From Nitrososphaerota archaeon (GTDB lineage: Archaea > Thermoproteota > Nitrososphaeria > Nitrososphaerales > Nitrosopumilaceae): DNA of 60,219 bases. Each line of letters begins with the position of its first letter. Positions within the stretch are counted from its first letter, which is position 1. Of the stretch, positions 35,854 to 45,220 are shown piece after piece. The position numbers and the translations under genes were made by a program. The notes beneath the pieces were generated by a model. It saw nothing but the letters and a program-made list of their open reading frames with translations. It was not told the origin of the DNA and did no database searches. The DNA lies in the NCBI GenBank assembly GCA_018647405.1, contig JABGTD010000063.1, positions 1 through 60,219 on the forward strand, given 5' to 3'.

Positions 35854-36690
35854 ATGGCAGATACAAAAGCAAAGATCATCTATACTGAATTATTAAAAGA
35901 AGATCTAGTTGTTATTCGTCTAGTACCGGTAACCGGTATGCCAAAGTACAAAACTGGACAATTTCTAACCATTGGTTTACCAGTACGTGCAGAAAATAAA
36001 ATTGTTAAACGTGCATACTCAATTGCGTCACATGCTGAAAATAGAGATTATTTTGAATTTGTAATTAGATGGGTAAGAAAACCATTACCTGGTCGTGTAA
36101 CTACTGAATTATTCTATCTCAGTGTTGGTGATGAAGTATTACTTGGTGATCCAACCGGTGATGACTTGATAATTGAAGATAAATATCGAAATGGAGAACC
36201 AGATAACAGAAGAGTTGTTTGTGTGGGTGGTGGAACTGGTCTTGCACCGTTCATTGCATTTGCAAATCATTTTCGTGACACAAATGATAAAAGACAACTT
36301 GTAGTTTTACATGGTGCAAGTTATGTTGATGAATTAAGTTACAAACGTCTTCTCACTGACTTTGAAAATGAAAGTAAAGAGAGAGGCACTGACAAATGGA
36401 ACTTTCTTTACAGAGCTGCAATTAGTAGGCCAAAAGAACAATACAATAGATCATGGAATGGTCAAGTAGGAAGAGTTGAATCATTTTTCAAAGCAAACGC
36501 ACAAGGTGTTTCTCCGTTAGATGAATTAGTTGGAGAAAAAGTTACTCCTGAGAATACTAGAATTTACATTTGTGGTTATCAAGGAACCATTGATGGAGTA
36601 ATGGATTATGTTGCTGATAGAGGATTTGTCAATAGAGATAATCCACATGAAGATGGAACTTTTGAAGTCAAATACGAATCATACGGATAA
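35854..36690 (+). CDS. Ferredoxin-NADP reductase-like flavoprotein, paralog 2
   Basis: A 278-residue close relative of the 24969-25811 product, with RAYSIASHAENR, GGGTGLAPFIAF and the C-terminal YICGYQGTIDGVMDY, and the same ESYG end. The two differ most in the loop before the NAD(P) domain (SWIKPLGHLT there, LLGDPTGDDL here), which may change cofactor or partner choice. No TTAGG-type motif is visible upstream of this copy, so the two are probably regulated differently. It converges on the IMPase gene with a 3-bp gap. Confidence 0.88.
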   Translation: MADTKAKIIYTELLKEDLVVIRLVPVTGMPKYKTGQFLTIGLPVRAENKIVKRAYSIASHAENRDYFEFVIRWVRKPLPGRVTTELFYLSVGDEVLLGDPTGDDLIIEDKYRNGEPDNRRVVCVGGGTGLAPFIAFANHFRDTNDKRQLVVLHGASYVDELSYKRLLTDFENESKERGTDKWNFLYRAAISRPKEQYNRSWNGQVGRVESFFKANAQGVSPLDELVGEKVTPENTRIYICGYQGTIDGVMDYVADRGFVNRDNPHEDGTFEVKYESYG

Positions 36691-36693
36691 AAT

Positions 36694-37491
36694 TTATTTT
36701 TCTCTTGGAAGTATCTCGTCTAAAATTCCCTGATTTGCCGCTGCAATAAAAGAAACTCTTGTATCATAACTCAAATCTGCATCAAGAGGATTTAATTCTG
36801 AATCTAAAAGCAAACCTCCTGCTTCTTTCACAATTATGTATCCTGCCGCAATATCTTGAATTCTAATTTTATCTCTTAAATCAATAAAAACATCCATCAA
36901 ACCTTGTGAAAACATTGCCATTTCTAATGCATTCGCACCAAAATGTCTGGTATGGCTATGATGTTCAAAAACAGGTTGCAATTTTTTCATTATTTCTTGT
37001 GATGCACCTGACGTATTGACTCCAACTATTTTGTACAATGGTGTACCTTTGTAAACTGAAATTTGTTTGTCATCTAGAAATGCACCTTTTCCTTGTGATG
37101 CAGAATACATTTCACCTGTTGAAAGATTTGTAATCACTCCATCTGTTATAGAACTGAGTCTATTTTCTGTTGCAAATGCTAATGATGAACAGAAAAATGG
37201 AACCCCTCTAACCGCATTCGCAGAACCATCAATTGCATCCATGATGACAAATCCTTTTGGATTTTCTGATAGTTCTACTCGACCACATTCTTCTCCTAAC
37301 ACTATACACTCAAAATTAATCTCTTTTAGATAATCCAAAACAGTGGTTTCTGCAGTAATATCGATATTTCTAGAAATATCTCCTCCTGCACCTCTTCCAA
37401 AATCACCAGCGGCTTTTTCTGTTCCTGCCATGTCTTTTACCGCCTCATAAATTCTTCTTGATGCTTCTTTGAGAACTAGATTGGATTCCAT
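36694..37491 (-). CDS. Inositol monophosphatase/fructose-1,6-bisphosphatase family phosphatase
   Basis: A 265-residue Mg-dependent sugar phosphatase. Metal ligands are visible in VLGEECGRVE, in DAIDGSANAVRGVPFF (DxxDG motif near residue 85) and in IRIQDIAAGYIIVKEAGG. Archaeal members often act on both inositol monophosphate and fructose bisphosphate. Which activity dominates cannot be told from sequence. It is a single gene, convergent with the FNR-like gene. Confidence 0.9.
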   Translation of the reverse strand: MESNLVLKEASRRIYEAVKDMAGTEKAAGDFGRGAGGDISRNIDITAETTVLDYLKEINFECIVLGEECGRVELSENPKGFVIMDAIDGSANAVRGVPFFCSSLAFATENRLSSITDGVITNLSTGEMYSASQGKGAFLDDKQISVYKGTPLYKIVGVNTSGASQEIMKKLQPVFEHHSHTRHFGANALEMAMFSQGLMDVFIDLRDKIRIQDIAAGYIIVKEAGGLLLDSELNPLDADLSYDTRVSFIAAANQGILDEILPREK

Positions 37492-37579
37492 ATGATTTTC
37501 AAATTTGTGGATAATTTAATTGAATAATTTTTTCATTTAATTTGAAAACCTCTTTATTCATGATTGAAGTTAATCAATT

Positions 37580-37900
37580 ATGACGGCAACAGAATTACAA
37601 GGTTCAGGTGGATGGGTTAATGCTGAACTTACTGATGAAGAAGTCCAAAAATCAAAACTTGTACCAAACATAGACAAACACTTCCTAGCATCACTTGAAA
37701 AGTTAGATCCTTCAAAAATGCTGAAACATTTCTGTAAAGCATGTAATTCTGAATTCGATGGACCAACTGCTTTTCAAATAGAAGAAAAACCAAACGAAGA
37801 GGTTGCTAATGGATTAATCTTAATTGAGAGAGGTCAGTACACTTGTCACAAATGTAGTTCTACCATCGGCGAATATCGTGTTTTTTCACAGCCACAATAG
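37580..37900 (+). CDS. Hypothetical zinc-ribbon protein
   Basis: A 106-residue soluble protein. Two CxxC pairs, HFCKACNSEF and YTCHKCSSTIG, are 40-plus residues apart and should form a zinc ribbon around an insert. The N-terminal half is acidic. I recognise no named family. It is the first of four same-strand genes leading to rfcL, although 40-50 bp gaps allow separate promoters. Confidence 0.68.
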   Translation: MTATELQGSGGWVNAELTDEEVQKSKLVPNIDKHFLASLEKLDPSKMLKHFCKACNSEFDGPTAFQIEEKPNEEVANGLILIERGQYTCHKCSSTIGEYRVFSQPQ

Positions 37901-37945
37901 AAACCCAACATATACATTATTAATTTCGAATTATAATCATATAAC

Positions 37946-38401
37946 ATGGAAGAAAATTACTCTTGGATCTATTTGCTCATATTCATGATCATACCACTTG
38001 CTAGAATACTTCCAAGATTATTGAAACGCGCTGGTCTTAAACAAGACATATCAGCTCGTCCTGAAACACCACGTGGAAATTTTTTCCAAGAATCACCACC
38101 TGCGGATAATTTTAGAGAATCATCATCACCTGATAATTTTCAAGAATCTCCACGTCGAGAAGAAGTTTCAACAAAAAACTGGCCTAAAGAAAAAATTGTA
38201 CTTGGTTTATTGATGACTAACATATCAAAATTTGAAGAACTTCAGAAAAAAGGAAACATATCGACAAACAATCTAGATGCCATTCTTCAAGATCTTGAGA
38301 AAAAAGGCCTAATGAGACCTGTAGAAAAAAGTGGTCCATTTGGAAAATCAATACAACTAAGAATTACAGAAAAAGGTGCTGCAGAGTTTAGACGAATGTA
38401 A
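37946..38401 (+). CDS. Membrane-anchored winged-helix protein
   Basis: The 151-residue product has one N-terminal membrane helix (about residues 6-24), a linker with three copies of an NF-x-ES motif (residues about 46-72), and a C-terminal winged helix-turn-helix domain (about 80-150) with NNLDAILQDLEKKGLMRPV and an LRITEKGAAEF wing. This is the layout of a membrane-tethered transcription factor or DNA anchor. No sensor domain is seen. The target is unknown. Confidence 0.7.
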   Translation: MEENYSWIYLLIFMIIPLARILPRLLKRAGLKQDISARPETPRGNFFQESPPADNFRESSSPDNFQESPRREEVSTKNWPKEKIVLGLLMTNISKFEELQKKGNISTNNLDAILQDLEKKGLMRPVEKSGPFGKSIQLRITEKGAAEFRRM

Positions 38402-38445
38402 TTAGATCTTTGAAGGCATAAATAGCAATTTGTTAACAATCTTTT

Positions 38446-39567
38446 GTGAGTGGAAAAGACGAATCAATTTTCAGTAAAAGTGCATTAATGGGAACTAAAC
38501 CTGGAAAACAAATCATAAAACAAGGTTTATTCAAATCAAAAGGATTCAAACAATTTAATCACTATAAAGAAGAAGCAGAAAATACATTTCCAGAATTTGC
38601 TAAAAGATTTGCAAAAAATTTATTTGACCAAATAAACTCTGATGAATCTCCTAACACCACACAACAAAAATTTGCAGAAGAAGTCGGTTCAACGGAAATT
38701 ATTCTTAATGCTTCTGAAATAGATCCTATCAAATCAAAACTATCTGATTTTGATACTCTACATGACCGAGTTCTTAGAATTCTAAACTCAAATTTTGTAA
38801 AAATGACATTTCCTGTATTCAATGGTCTTTTTGATGCGTCAACTGATTACTTTAAGGATGATCCAAGTACTAACATGCGCGAGGATATTGTAGATGGTCA
38901 CATAATTGCAATAGATCTTAGTGAACCAATGGATAGAATTGTAGACAAAGATGAGGATTTAGAATATCTTGATGATTACAAACTAATGAATCCATATATT
39001 CTAAAACTCGCAAGAGAAAAAATTTCAAAAGGTGGTGAAGATGTTCTAAAAGAATTTGAAGAAGGATTCAAGCAGGCAAGAATTGGACAATATCTTGATA
39101 CGAAATTAAAAGATAAACCTACATCAATTACAGAAGAAGAATTAGTTGAGAGTTACAAGAAATATCGTTCTGTTATGGGTACGGCTGGTAGAAACATGGC
39201 ATTAAATCGTGCACCATTAGCTGATATCTTTTACACTGGAATGGCAAAAGCAGCAGAATCTGTTGGATGTGGAAATGAAATTGAAGACAGTATTAGAGAT
39301 AAAGCAGCAAAAATACCATCATGGCCACTTTTCTATTCTCTAAAAATGAATGATGTAAAGAGTGGATTTGAAAAGACCATGAATCACAGTGAATCATATC
39401 TTAATGATGCTAGAGCTGCTCTTGAAAAACTCCCAGATAGTTTCTCACATCGAAAATTCTTAGAATTTTTGTTCCTAACTGTTGAACACTATAATCTATT
39501 TTGGTATAAAAAACTCCAAGAAGCAAATATCTGGTCAGATTTGACTCAAAACCTTCCTACTAAGTGA
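38446..39567 (+). CDS. Hypothetical protein, 373 aa, co-transcribed with rfcL
   Basis: I do not recognise this family. The product is soluble, largely helical by composition, with no clear nucleotide-binding or metal motif. It starts with GTG. Distinct segments include MGTKPGKQIIKQGLF near the start and MGTAGRNMALNRAPLADIFYTGM in the middle. Its last codon overlaps the start of RFC large subunit by four bases, a strong sign of translational coupling. A role with the clamp loader or in replication is a reasonable but untested inference. Confidence 0.7.
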   Translation: MSGKDESIFSKSALMGTKPGKQIIKQGLFKSKGFKQFNHYKEEAENTFPEFAKRFAKNLFDQINSDESPNTTQQKFAEEVGSTEIILNASEIDPIKSKLSDFDTLHDRVLRILNSNFVKMTFPVFNGLFDASTDYFKDDPSTNMREDIVDGHIIAIDLSEPMDRIVDKDEDLEYLDDYKLMNPYILKLAREKISKGGEDVLKEFEEGFKQARIGQYLDTKLKDKPTSITEEELVESYKKYRSVMGTAGRNMALNRAPLADIFYTGMAKAAESVGCGNEIEDSIRDKAAKIPSWPLFYSLKMNDVKSGFEKTMNHSESYLNDARAALEKLPDSFSHRKFLEFLFLTVEHYNLFWYKKLQEANIWSDLTQNLPTK

Positions 39568-40733
39568 TACAAATGATGTGGTCAGAAAAATACCGACCTC
39601 AAAATATTTTTGATATGGTTGGAAATGAAGATGCTAGAAAACAATTTGTTGAATGGTTTGGAAAATGGAAAAAAGGAACAAAACCACTATTATTGATTGG
39701 TCCTCCTGGAATTGGAAAAACGACAATGTGTTTTCTTGCAGGAAAACAATTTGGTTATGACATGATTAGTCTTAATGCAAGTGACGTTCGAAATAAAAAA
39801 AATATTCAAGAAATACTAACTCCTGTACTTGGTAATCAAACTGTTCTTGGTGAACCCATGATTTTCATTGATGAAGTAGATGGAATACATGGGCGTTCTG
39901 ATTATGGAGGAGTTGAAGCTCTCATTAACATCTTAAAAGAACCCACCGTTCCAATTGTACTTGCTGGTAATTATGGTTCTTCTGATAAAATGAAGAAAAT
40001 AAAGAAAGTTGCAAAAACTTTACAGATTAACCCATTGTCGCCTAGATTTCTTAAATTATATCTTGACATGATATTAGAAAAAGAAAAAGCAAAAATTAAT
40101 CCTGGAAGATTGATAAAATTAATTACTGATTCAAAAGGTGACATCCGTTCTATGATAAACTCTGCACAAGCATTAGTTACTGGATTTGAACCTAATACTG
40201 AAAAATCATTTGAATCTCTAAATATCGAAGATGGATTAAATGCATTCTTCAAATCACAGTCACTTGAGGAAGCGAGAGTTGTTTTATTCTCTTTAAGAAT
40301 TGATCCTAGAGAAAAAATTAATGCATTTTATTCAAGTATTATTACTAGTAATCTATCTTCAGACAAAATGTCTAAAGCACTAGAAATTATTTCAGAAGCT
40401 GATTTGCTTTATGGAAAAATAATGAAAACACAAAATTGGAGATTACTACGTTACCTTGATTCAATTTTATTATCACTTTATGAAAAAGATTCTTCTGCTA
40501 GATACACTCAGTATAATCTCTCTTGGCCATTGCTTAATAGATTACGATGGGATGGTGCAAAAATCAAAGCTATTGGTTCAACATTATCTAAAAAACTTCA
40601 TGTATCAAATAGTACCTTTGCAACATTTTTCTTTCCACTCATTTTATCATTGAAGAAAAATGATTCTATTGAACTTGAATTTGAAGAAACGTATGAAGAA
40701 TTAATTGAAAAGGAGATTGAACTTTTACAATGA
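39564..40733 (+). CDS. rfcL: Replication factor C large subunit
   Basis: The 389-residue large subunit of the PCNA clamp loader. It begins MWSEKYRPQNIFDMVGN after a few residues, with Walker A IGPPGIGKTTMCFL near residue 45 and Walker B IFIDEVDGIHG near 98. The C-terminal collar region is helical and ends in an acidic tail. The GTG at 39564 overlaps the previous stop; ATG at 39573 is an alternative start. Its end overlaps the Cys-rich gene by four bases. Confidence 0.94.
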   Translation: MIQMMWSEKYRPQNIFDMVGNEDARKQFVEWFGKWKKGTKPLLLIGPPGIGKTTMCFLAGKQFGYDMISLNASDVRNKKNIQEILTPVLGNQTVLGEPMIFIDEVDGIHGRSDYGGVEALINILKEPTVPIVLAGNYGSSDKMKKIKKVAKTLQINPLSPRFLKLYLDMILEKEKAKINPGRLIKLITDSKGDIRSMINSAQALVTGFEPNTEKSFESLNIEDGLNAFFKSQSLEEARVVLFSLRIDPREKINAFYSSIITSNLSSDKMSKALEIISEADLLYGKIMKTQNWRLLRYLDSILLSLYEKDSSARYTQYNLSWPLLNRLRWDGAKIKAIGSTLSKKLHVSNSTFATFFFPLILSLKKNDSIELEFEETYEELIEKEIELLQ

Positions 40734-41047
40734 GCTGGCGAAAAATTACAATGAAATTTGATGGTACATGCATAATATGTAATGAAAAAATCAATGTAAA
40801 TGAAATTGGTCTATGGTCAAAAGGTCTAGGAGTAAAACATGAAAAATGTGTTGAAACTGAAGATCTCAAATGTATGATATGTGATGGCTCTGCTGGGTGC
40901 TCCCAGTGTGAATTTCAAGATGATTGTGATCGTTCAGTTGTTTCTCAACTATGCATATGTAAAAAATGTGAAGGATTAGGAAATTCTTATGAAACCTATA
41001 GAAATTCTCTTAAAAAGAAATTTTCGTTATTAAATCTCAAAAATTAG
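40730..41047 (+). CDS. Cys-rich zinc-finger or Fe-S-like protein
   Basis: A 105-residue protein with 11 cysteines. An N-terminal zinc finger-like unit reads GTCIICNEKINVNEIG, continuing to HEKC. The middle has CMICDGSAGCSQCEF and ends with LCICKKCEGLG, eight more cysteines that could hold zinc or an iron-sulfur cluster. I recognise no family. It overlaps rfcL by four bases (ATGA), so it is made with the clamp loader. An ATG 21 bases in (40751) may be the functional start. Confidence 0.7.
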   Translation: MSWRKITMKFDGTCIICNEKINVNEIGLWSKGLGVKHEKCVETEDLKCMICDGSAGCSQCEFQDDCDRSVVSQLCICKKCEGLGNSYETYRNSLKKKFSLLNLKN

Positions 41048-41070
41048 CAATTTTTGTTTTGTTTAACTTA

Positions 41071-41080
41071 AATTAATATA
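41071..41080 (+). promoter_or_regulatory. TATA box of the acyl-CoA carboxylase operon
   Basis: ATTAATATAT is centred about 32 bp before the ATG at 41108, so the mRNA would start with a short leader of about 6 bases. It is the only good promoter candidate before the three carboxylase genes. Confidence 0.5.
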
Positions 41081-41107
41081 TGATATCTGGGGCAAGAAAT
41101 CGCGGAC

Positions 41108-42655
41108 ATGCATTCTGATAAACTAAATGAATATCTGAATAACAAAAAAACCTCACTTCAAGGTGGTGGTCAGGATAGAATTAAAGCTCAACATGAAAAG
41201 GGTAAACTGACTGCTAGAGAACGTATTGATCTACTCTGTGACGATGGAACTTTCGTAGAACTTGATGCAATGACCACACATCACTATTTTGATTACGATA
41301 TGCAGAAAAAGAAATTTTTTACTGATGGTGTAGTTGGTGGTTATGGAAAAATCAATGGTCGTCAAGTCTATGTTTTCGCATATGATTTCACTGTTTTAGG
41401 TGGAACCTTAAGTCAGATGGGAGCTAAAAAAATTACTAAATTAATGGATCATGCAACTAGAAATGGTTGTCCAATAGTTGGAATTGCTGATTCTGGCGGT
41501 GCAAGAATTCAAGAGGGAATCTTAAGCCTTGATGGTTTTGCAGATATTTTCTATCATAACCAATTAGCATCGGGTGTAGTTCCACAAATTACTGCAAGTA
41601 TTGGTCCTTCTGCTGGTGGTGCTGTTTACTCTCCTGCAATGACTGATTTTGTTATAATGGTTGAAAAAGCTGGAACTATGTTTGTAACTGGTCCTGATGT
41701 TGTAAAAACAGTTCTTGGAGAAGAAATATCCTTTGATGAATTAGGTGGTGCAATGACTCATGGAACAAAGAGTGGTGTTGCTCACTTTGTAGCTAAAAAT
41801 GAATACGAATGTATGGATTATATCAAAACATTACTTTCCTACATTCCACAAAATAATGCTGAAGCTCCTCCTTCTGTTACAACATCTGATGATCCTAATA
41901 GACTAGATAATAATTTAATAAATATTCTACCCGATAATGCTTTACAACCTTATGATATGAAAGAAATTATTCTTTCAATCTTAGATGATAACAAATTCTT
42001 TGAAATCCATGAACTATTTGCACAAAATATTATTGTTGGTTTTGGTAGAATGAATGGTAAAACTGTTGGAATTGTAGCAAATCAACCAATGTTTTTGGCA
42101 GGTGCATTAGATATTGACTCATCAAACAAAGCATCACGTTTCATTCGTTTCTGTGATTGTTATGGTATTCCACTAATTACTTTAGTTGACACTCCAGGTT
42201 ACATGCCAGGTTCAAATCAAGAACATAATGGAATAATTCGTCATGGAAGTAAATTACTATACTCTTACTGTGAAGCCACTGTTCCAAAAATTACAGTTGT
42301 CATTGGAAAAGCATATGGTGGCGCATACATTGCAATGTCAAGTAAAAATCTAGGAACTGATGTGAATTACGCATGGCCAACTGCACAAATTGCTGTACTT
42401 GGATCTGAGGGTGCTGTAAAAATTATGAATAGAAAAGAATTAGCAAGTTCAGATAATCCTGATGAATTAAAAAAGAAATTAGTTGATGAATTTACCGAAA
42501 AATTTGCAAATCCTTACGTTGCAGCATCAAATGGAACCGTAGATACCGTTATTGATCCGGCAGAGACTAGACCAATGCTTATCAAAGCACTTGAAATGCT
42601 CAGCAATAAACGTGAAAAACAACTTCCTAGAAAACATGGAAATATCAACCTGTGA
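41108..42655 (+). CDS. pccB: Acetyl/propionyl-CoA carboxylase, carboxyltransferase subunit
   Basis: The 515-residue carboxyltransferase moves CO2 from biotin to acyl-CoA. Conserved segments are ADSGGARIQEG, IGPSAGGAVYSPA, LVDTPGYMPGSNQEHNGIIRHG and KAYGGAYIAMSS. In thaumarchaea this enzyme acts on both acetyl-CoA and propionyl-CoA and feeds the 3-hydroxypropionate/4-hydroxybutyrate CO2-fixation cycle. It heads a three-gene operon with the biotin carboxylase and biotin carrier genes. Motifs and length are complete. Confidence 0.95.
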   Translation: MHSDKLNEYLNNKKTSLQGGGQDRIKAQHEKGKLTARERIDLLCDDGTFVELDAMTTHHYFDYDMQKKKFFTDGVVGGYGKINGRQVYVFAYDFTVLGGTLSQMGAKKITKLMDHATRNGCPIVGIADSGGARIQEGILSLDGFADIFYHNQLASGVVPQITASIGPSAGGAVYSPAMTDFVIMVEKAGTMFVTGPDVVKTVLGEEISFDELGGAMTHGTKSGVAHFVAKNEYECMDYIKTLLSYIPQNNAEAPPSVTTSDDPNRLDNNLINILPDNALQPYDMKEIILSILDDNKFFEIHELFAQNIIVGFGRMNGKTVGIVANQPMFLAGALDIDSSNKASRFIRFCDCYGIPLITLVDTPGYMPGSNQEHNGIIRHGSKLLYSYCEATVPKITVVIGKAYGGAYIAMSSKNLGTDVNYAWPTAQIAVLGSEGAVKIMNRKELASSDNPDELKKKLVDEFTEKFANPYVAASNGTVDTVIDPAETRPMLIKALEMLSNKREKQLPRKHGNINL

Positions 42656-42661
42656 TTAGAT

Positions 42662-44155
42662 ATGATTGAAAAAGTATTGATAGCCAACAGAGGAGAAATT
42701 GCCCTTCGTGTAATGAAAACTTGTAAGGCTTTAGGAATAAAGACTGTAGCAGTCTATTCTGATGAAGATGTAAACTCCCTTCATGTAAAAACTGCTGACG
42801 AGTCATATTACATTGGTGAAGCTGCTCCTGCAAAGAGCTATCTTAATCAAGAAAAAATTCTTGATGTCATGCTATCGTCTGGTACTGATGCTGTACATCC
42901 TGGCTATGGTTTTCTTTCAGAAAATGATGATTTTGCACGATTATGTGAAAAAAATAAAATTAACTTTATCGGTCCTTCTGCTGATTCAATGAATCTTTGT
43001 GGAGATAAGATGCGTTGTAAAGCAGCAATGCTTGATGCTAATGTCCCAACTGTACCTGGAAGTCCAGGTTTAGTAAAAGATGCAGATGAAGCAGAAAAAA
43101 TTGCTAATGACATTGGTTATCCTGTACTTTTGAAATCTGTTTATGGTGGTGGAGGTCGTGGAATTAGATTAGTTTCTAATGATAAGGAATTACAGGAAGG
43201 TTTTGAGACTGTTACATCTGAATCCATAGCTGCTGTTGGAAAATCTGCAATTATTGTTGAAAAATTCCTAGAGAAAACACGACACATTGAATATCAAATG
43301 TGTAGAGACAAACATGGTAATACCGTACATCTCTTTGAGAGAGAATGTTCTATTCAAAGACGAAATCAAAAATTAATTGAACAAACTCCATCTCCTGTAG
43401 TCGATGATGCAAAAAGAGAAGAAATTGGTGAATTAGTTGTTAAAGCAGCACAAGCCGTTGATTATACTAATCTGGGCACTGCAGAATTTCTCAGAGCAGA
43501 TTCTGGAGAATTTTATTTCATTGAAATCAATGCAAGATTACAAGTAGAACACCCAATCTCTGAAATGGTATCTGGATTAGACTTTGTTAAACTTCAACTA
43601 GATATTGCAAATGGAGAAACACTGCCATTCAAACAATCTGATTTGAAAATGAATGGTTATGCAATTGAATGTAGAATAAATGCTGAGGATACTTTCTTAG
43701 ACTTTGCACCATCAACCGGTCCTGTCCCTTACGTTACAATTCCTTCAGGTCCGAGTGTTAGATGTGATACCTATCTTTACCCTGGATGTACTGTATCTCC
43801 ATTTTATGATTCTTTGATGGCAAAACTCTGTACTTGGGGAAAAACATTCGATGAATCTAGATTAAGAATGCTAAGTGCATTAGATGACTTTGATATTCAG
43901 GGTGTAGAAACTTCAATTCCTTTATACAAAACCATTCTAAATTCTGATGAATACAAGACTGGAAACTTATCAACTGACTTTTTGAAACGATTTGAAATGA
44001 TTGAAAAATTAGAAAAAGATCTAATTGAAGATAGAAAGGACAAACAAATTCCTGCTATTGCTTCTGCAATAATGCATTCTGAATTTTATAAAAGTAAAGT
44101 ACAATCACAAAATTCTAGAAATCAAAACTGGAAAAATAAGATGGATAGTGTATAA
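42662..44155 (+). CDS. accC: Acyl-CoA carboxylase, biotin carboxylase subunit
   Basis: A 497-residue ATP-grasp enzyme that carboxylates biotin. Seen are KVLIANRGEIALRVMKTCK at the start, VHPGYGFLSENDDFA, the glycine loop YGGGGRGIR, the catalytic EINARLQVEHPISEMVSG, and the biotin carboxylase C-terminal domain. The start is 6 bp after the carboxyltransferase stop. The C-terminal 60 residues are charged and probably bind the partner subunit. Confidence 0.95.
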   Translation: MIEKVLIANRGEIALRVMKTCKALGIKTVAVYSDEDVNSLHVKTADESYYIGEAAPAKSYLNQEKILDVMLSSGTDAVHPGYGFLSENDDFARLCEKNKINFIGPSADSMNLCGDKMRCKAAMLDANVPTVPGSPGLVKDADEAEKIANDIGYPVLLKSVYGGGGRGIRLVSNDKELQEGFETVTSESIAAVGKSAIIVEKFLEKTRHIEYQMCRDKHGNTVHLFERECSIQRRNQKLIEQTPSPVVDDAKREEIGELVVKAAQAVDYTNLGTAEFLRADSGEFYFIEINARLQVEHPISEMVSGLDFVKLQLDIANGETLPFKQSDLKMNGYAIECRINAEDTFLDFAPSTGPVPYVTIPSGPSVRCDTYLYPGCTVSPFYDSLMAKLCTWGKTFDESRLRMLSALDDFDIQGVETSIPLYKTILNSDEYKTGNLSTDFLKRFEMIEKLEKDLIEDRKDKQIPAIASAIMHSEFYKSKVQSQNSRNQNWKNKMDSV

Positions 44156-44157
44156 AA

Positions 44158-44670
44158 ATGAAATACAAAGTTCAAGATACTGATGAAATTGTAGATGGTG
44201 AAATCTTAGAGAAATTATCACAAAATGAATACAAAATTAAGATAAAAGACAATGAATATGTTGTAAAAATTCTTAACATGGATTCAAATGTTATGGAATT
44301 TGTTTTGAACAATGAATTTCATTCAGTTAGATATGTTGATAGTCAAACTTCTGAGATGAATTTCATTGTTGACGGTTCATCAATGTCTGTAAACATGAAT
44401 TCGCATCTTGATGATATTGTTTACAAAAACTCCGGCGGATCTGATTCTGGTGCTGGTCAATCTACTTTGCGTAGTCAAATTCCTGGTAAAGTTGTATCGA
44501 TAAATGCAGGTGAAGGTTCTGAAGTTAAGAAAGGTGACACAGTTTGTACCTTAGAATCCATGAAGATGCAAGTTGCTGTCAAAGCACAAAAAGATGGTAC
44601 AGTCAAAGGTATCAAAATTAAAGAAGGTAATTCTGTAAACAAAAATGATATTATTGCCGAAATTGAATAA
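44158..44670 (+). CDS. accB: Biotin carboxyl carrier protein of acyl-CoA carboxylase
   Basis: The 170-residue carrier holds a biotinyl domain in residues about 100-170. Biotin attaches to Lys136 in LESMKMQVAV; the usual Ala is Ser here (ESMKM), a common variant. The N-terminal 90 residues form a beta-rich domain that probably docks on the other subunits. It starts 2 bp after accC and completes the carboxylase set. Confidence 0.94.
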   Translation: MKYKVQDTDEIVDGEILEKLSQNEYKIKIKDNEYVVKILNMDSNVMEFVLNNEFHSVRYVDSQTSEMNFIVDGSSMSVNMNSHLDDIVYKNSGGSDSGAGQSTLRSQIPGKVVSINAGEGSEVKKGDTVCTLESMKMQVAVKAQKDGTVKGIKIKEGNSVNKNDIIAEIE

Positions 44671-44676
44671 CTAGTT

Positions 44677-45141
44677 TTATTTTAGAACGTTCATAATTTC
44701 ACTGTAATCTGGTTCTTTCAATGGATCTTCTGAAACCCATTTCCAAATCACTTTGTGCTCTTCATCTAAAATGAAAACTGAACGCTTTGCTGCATTGTAA
44801 TCTTTAACGTGTAACAAATCTTTTAATAAAATATCATAGTCTTTGATTGTTTGACTTGTATAATCTCCTAGTACTGGAAAATTATAATTATTCTTTTCTG
44901 CAAATGCCTTATTTGCAAATGGTCCGTCATTACTAATTGCAATTACTTGTGCCCCTAGCGCTGAAATATCATTTAATGAATCTCTGAATTTACAAAGTTC
45001 AACTTCACATACTGGAGAACTAGCTGCAACGAAAAATGAGATAACAACTTTTTTCCCTTTAAACTCATCTAGGGATCTAAATTTGAGATCTACATCAACT
45101 AGTTCAAATTTTGGTGCTTGATCTCCAACATTGACTGCCAT
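44677..45141 (-). CDS. Peroxiredoxin (AhpC/TSA, BCP-like 2-Cys)
   Basis: A 154-residue thiol peroxidase that reduces peroxides. The active motif is AASSPVCEVELCKF, with the peroxidatic Cys45 and probable resolving Cys50 five residues away, as in atypical two-Cys BCP/PrxQ proteins. I start at ATG 45141 (MAVNVGDQ) because GAGG lies a few bases upstream and the four extra residues of the 45153 start are not part of the fold. It is convergent with the carboxylase operon. Thioredoxin at 1495-1905 is a likely reductant. Confidence 0.9.
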   Translation of the reverse strand: MAVNVGDQAPKFELVDVDLKFRSLDEFKGKKVVISFFVAASSPVCEVELCKFRDSLNDISALGAQVIAISNDGPFANKAFAEKNNYNFPVLGDYTSQTIKDYDILLKDLLHVKDYNAAKRSVFILDEEHKVIWKWVSEDPLKEPDYSEIMNVLK

Positions 45142-45220
45142 AGAAATCCTCATTTATTGTCGTATATCAATTTAGAGGACTTTGTAAAAACCAAATTTTG
45201 ATCGAAAAAATTCTCTATAG

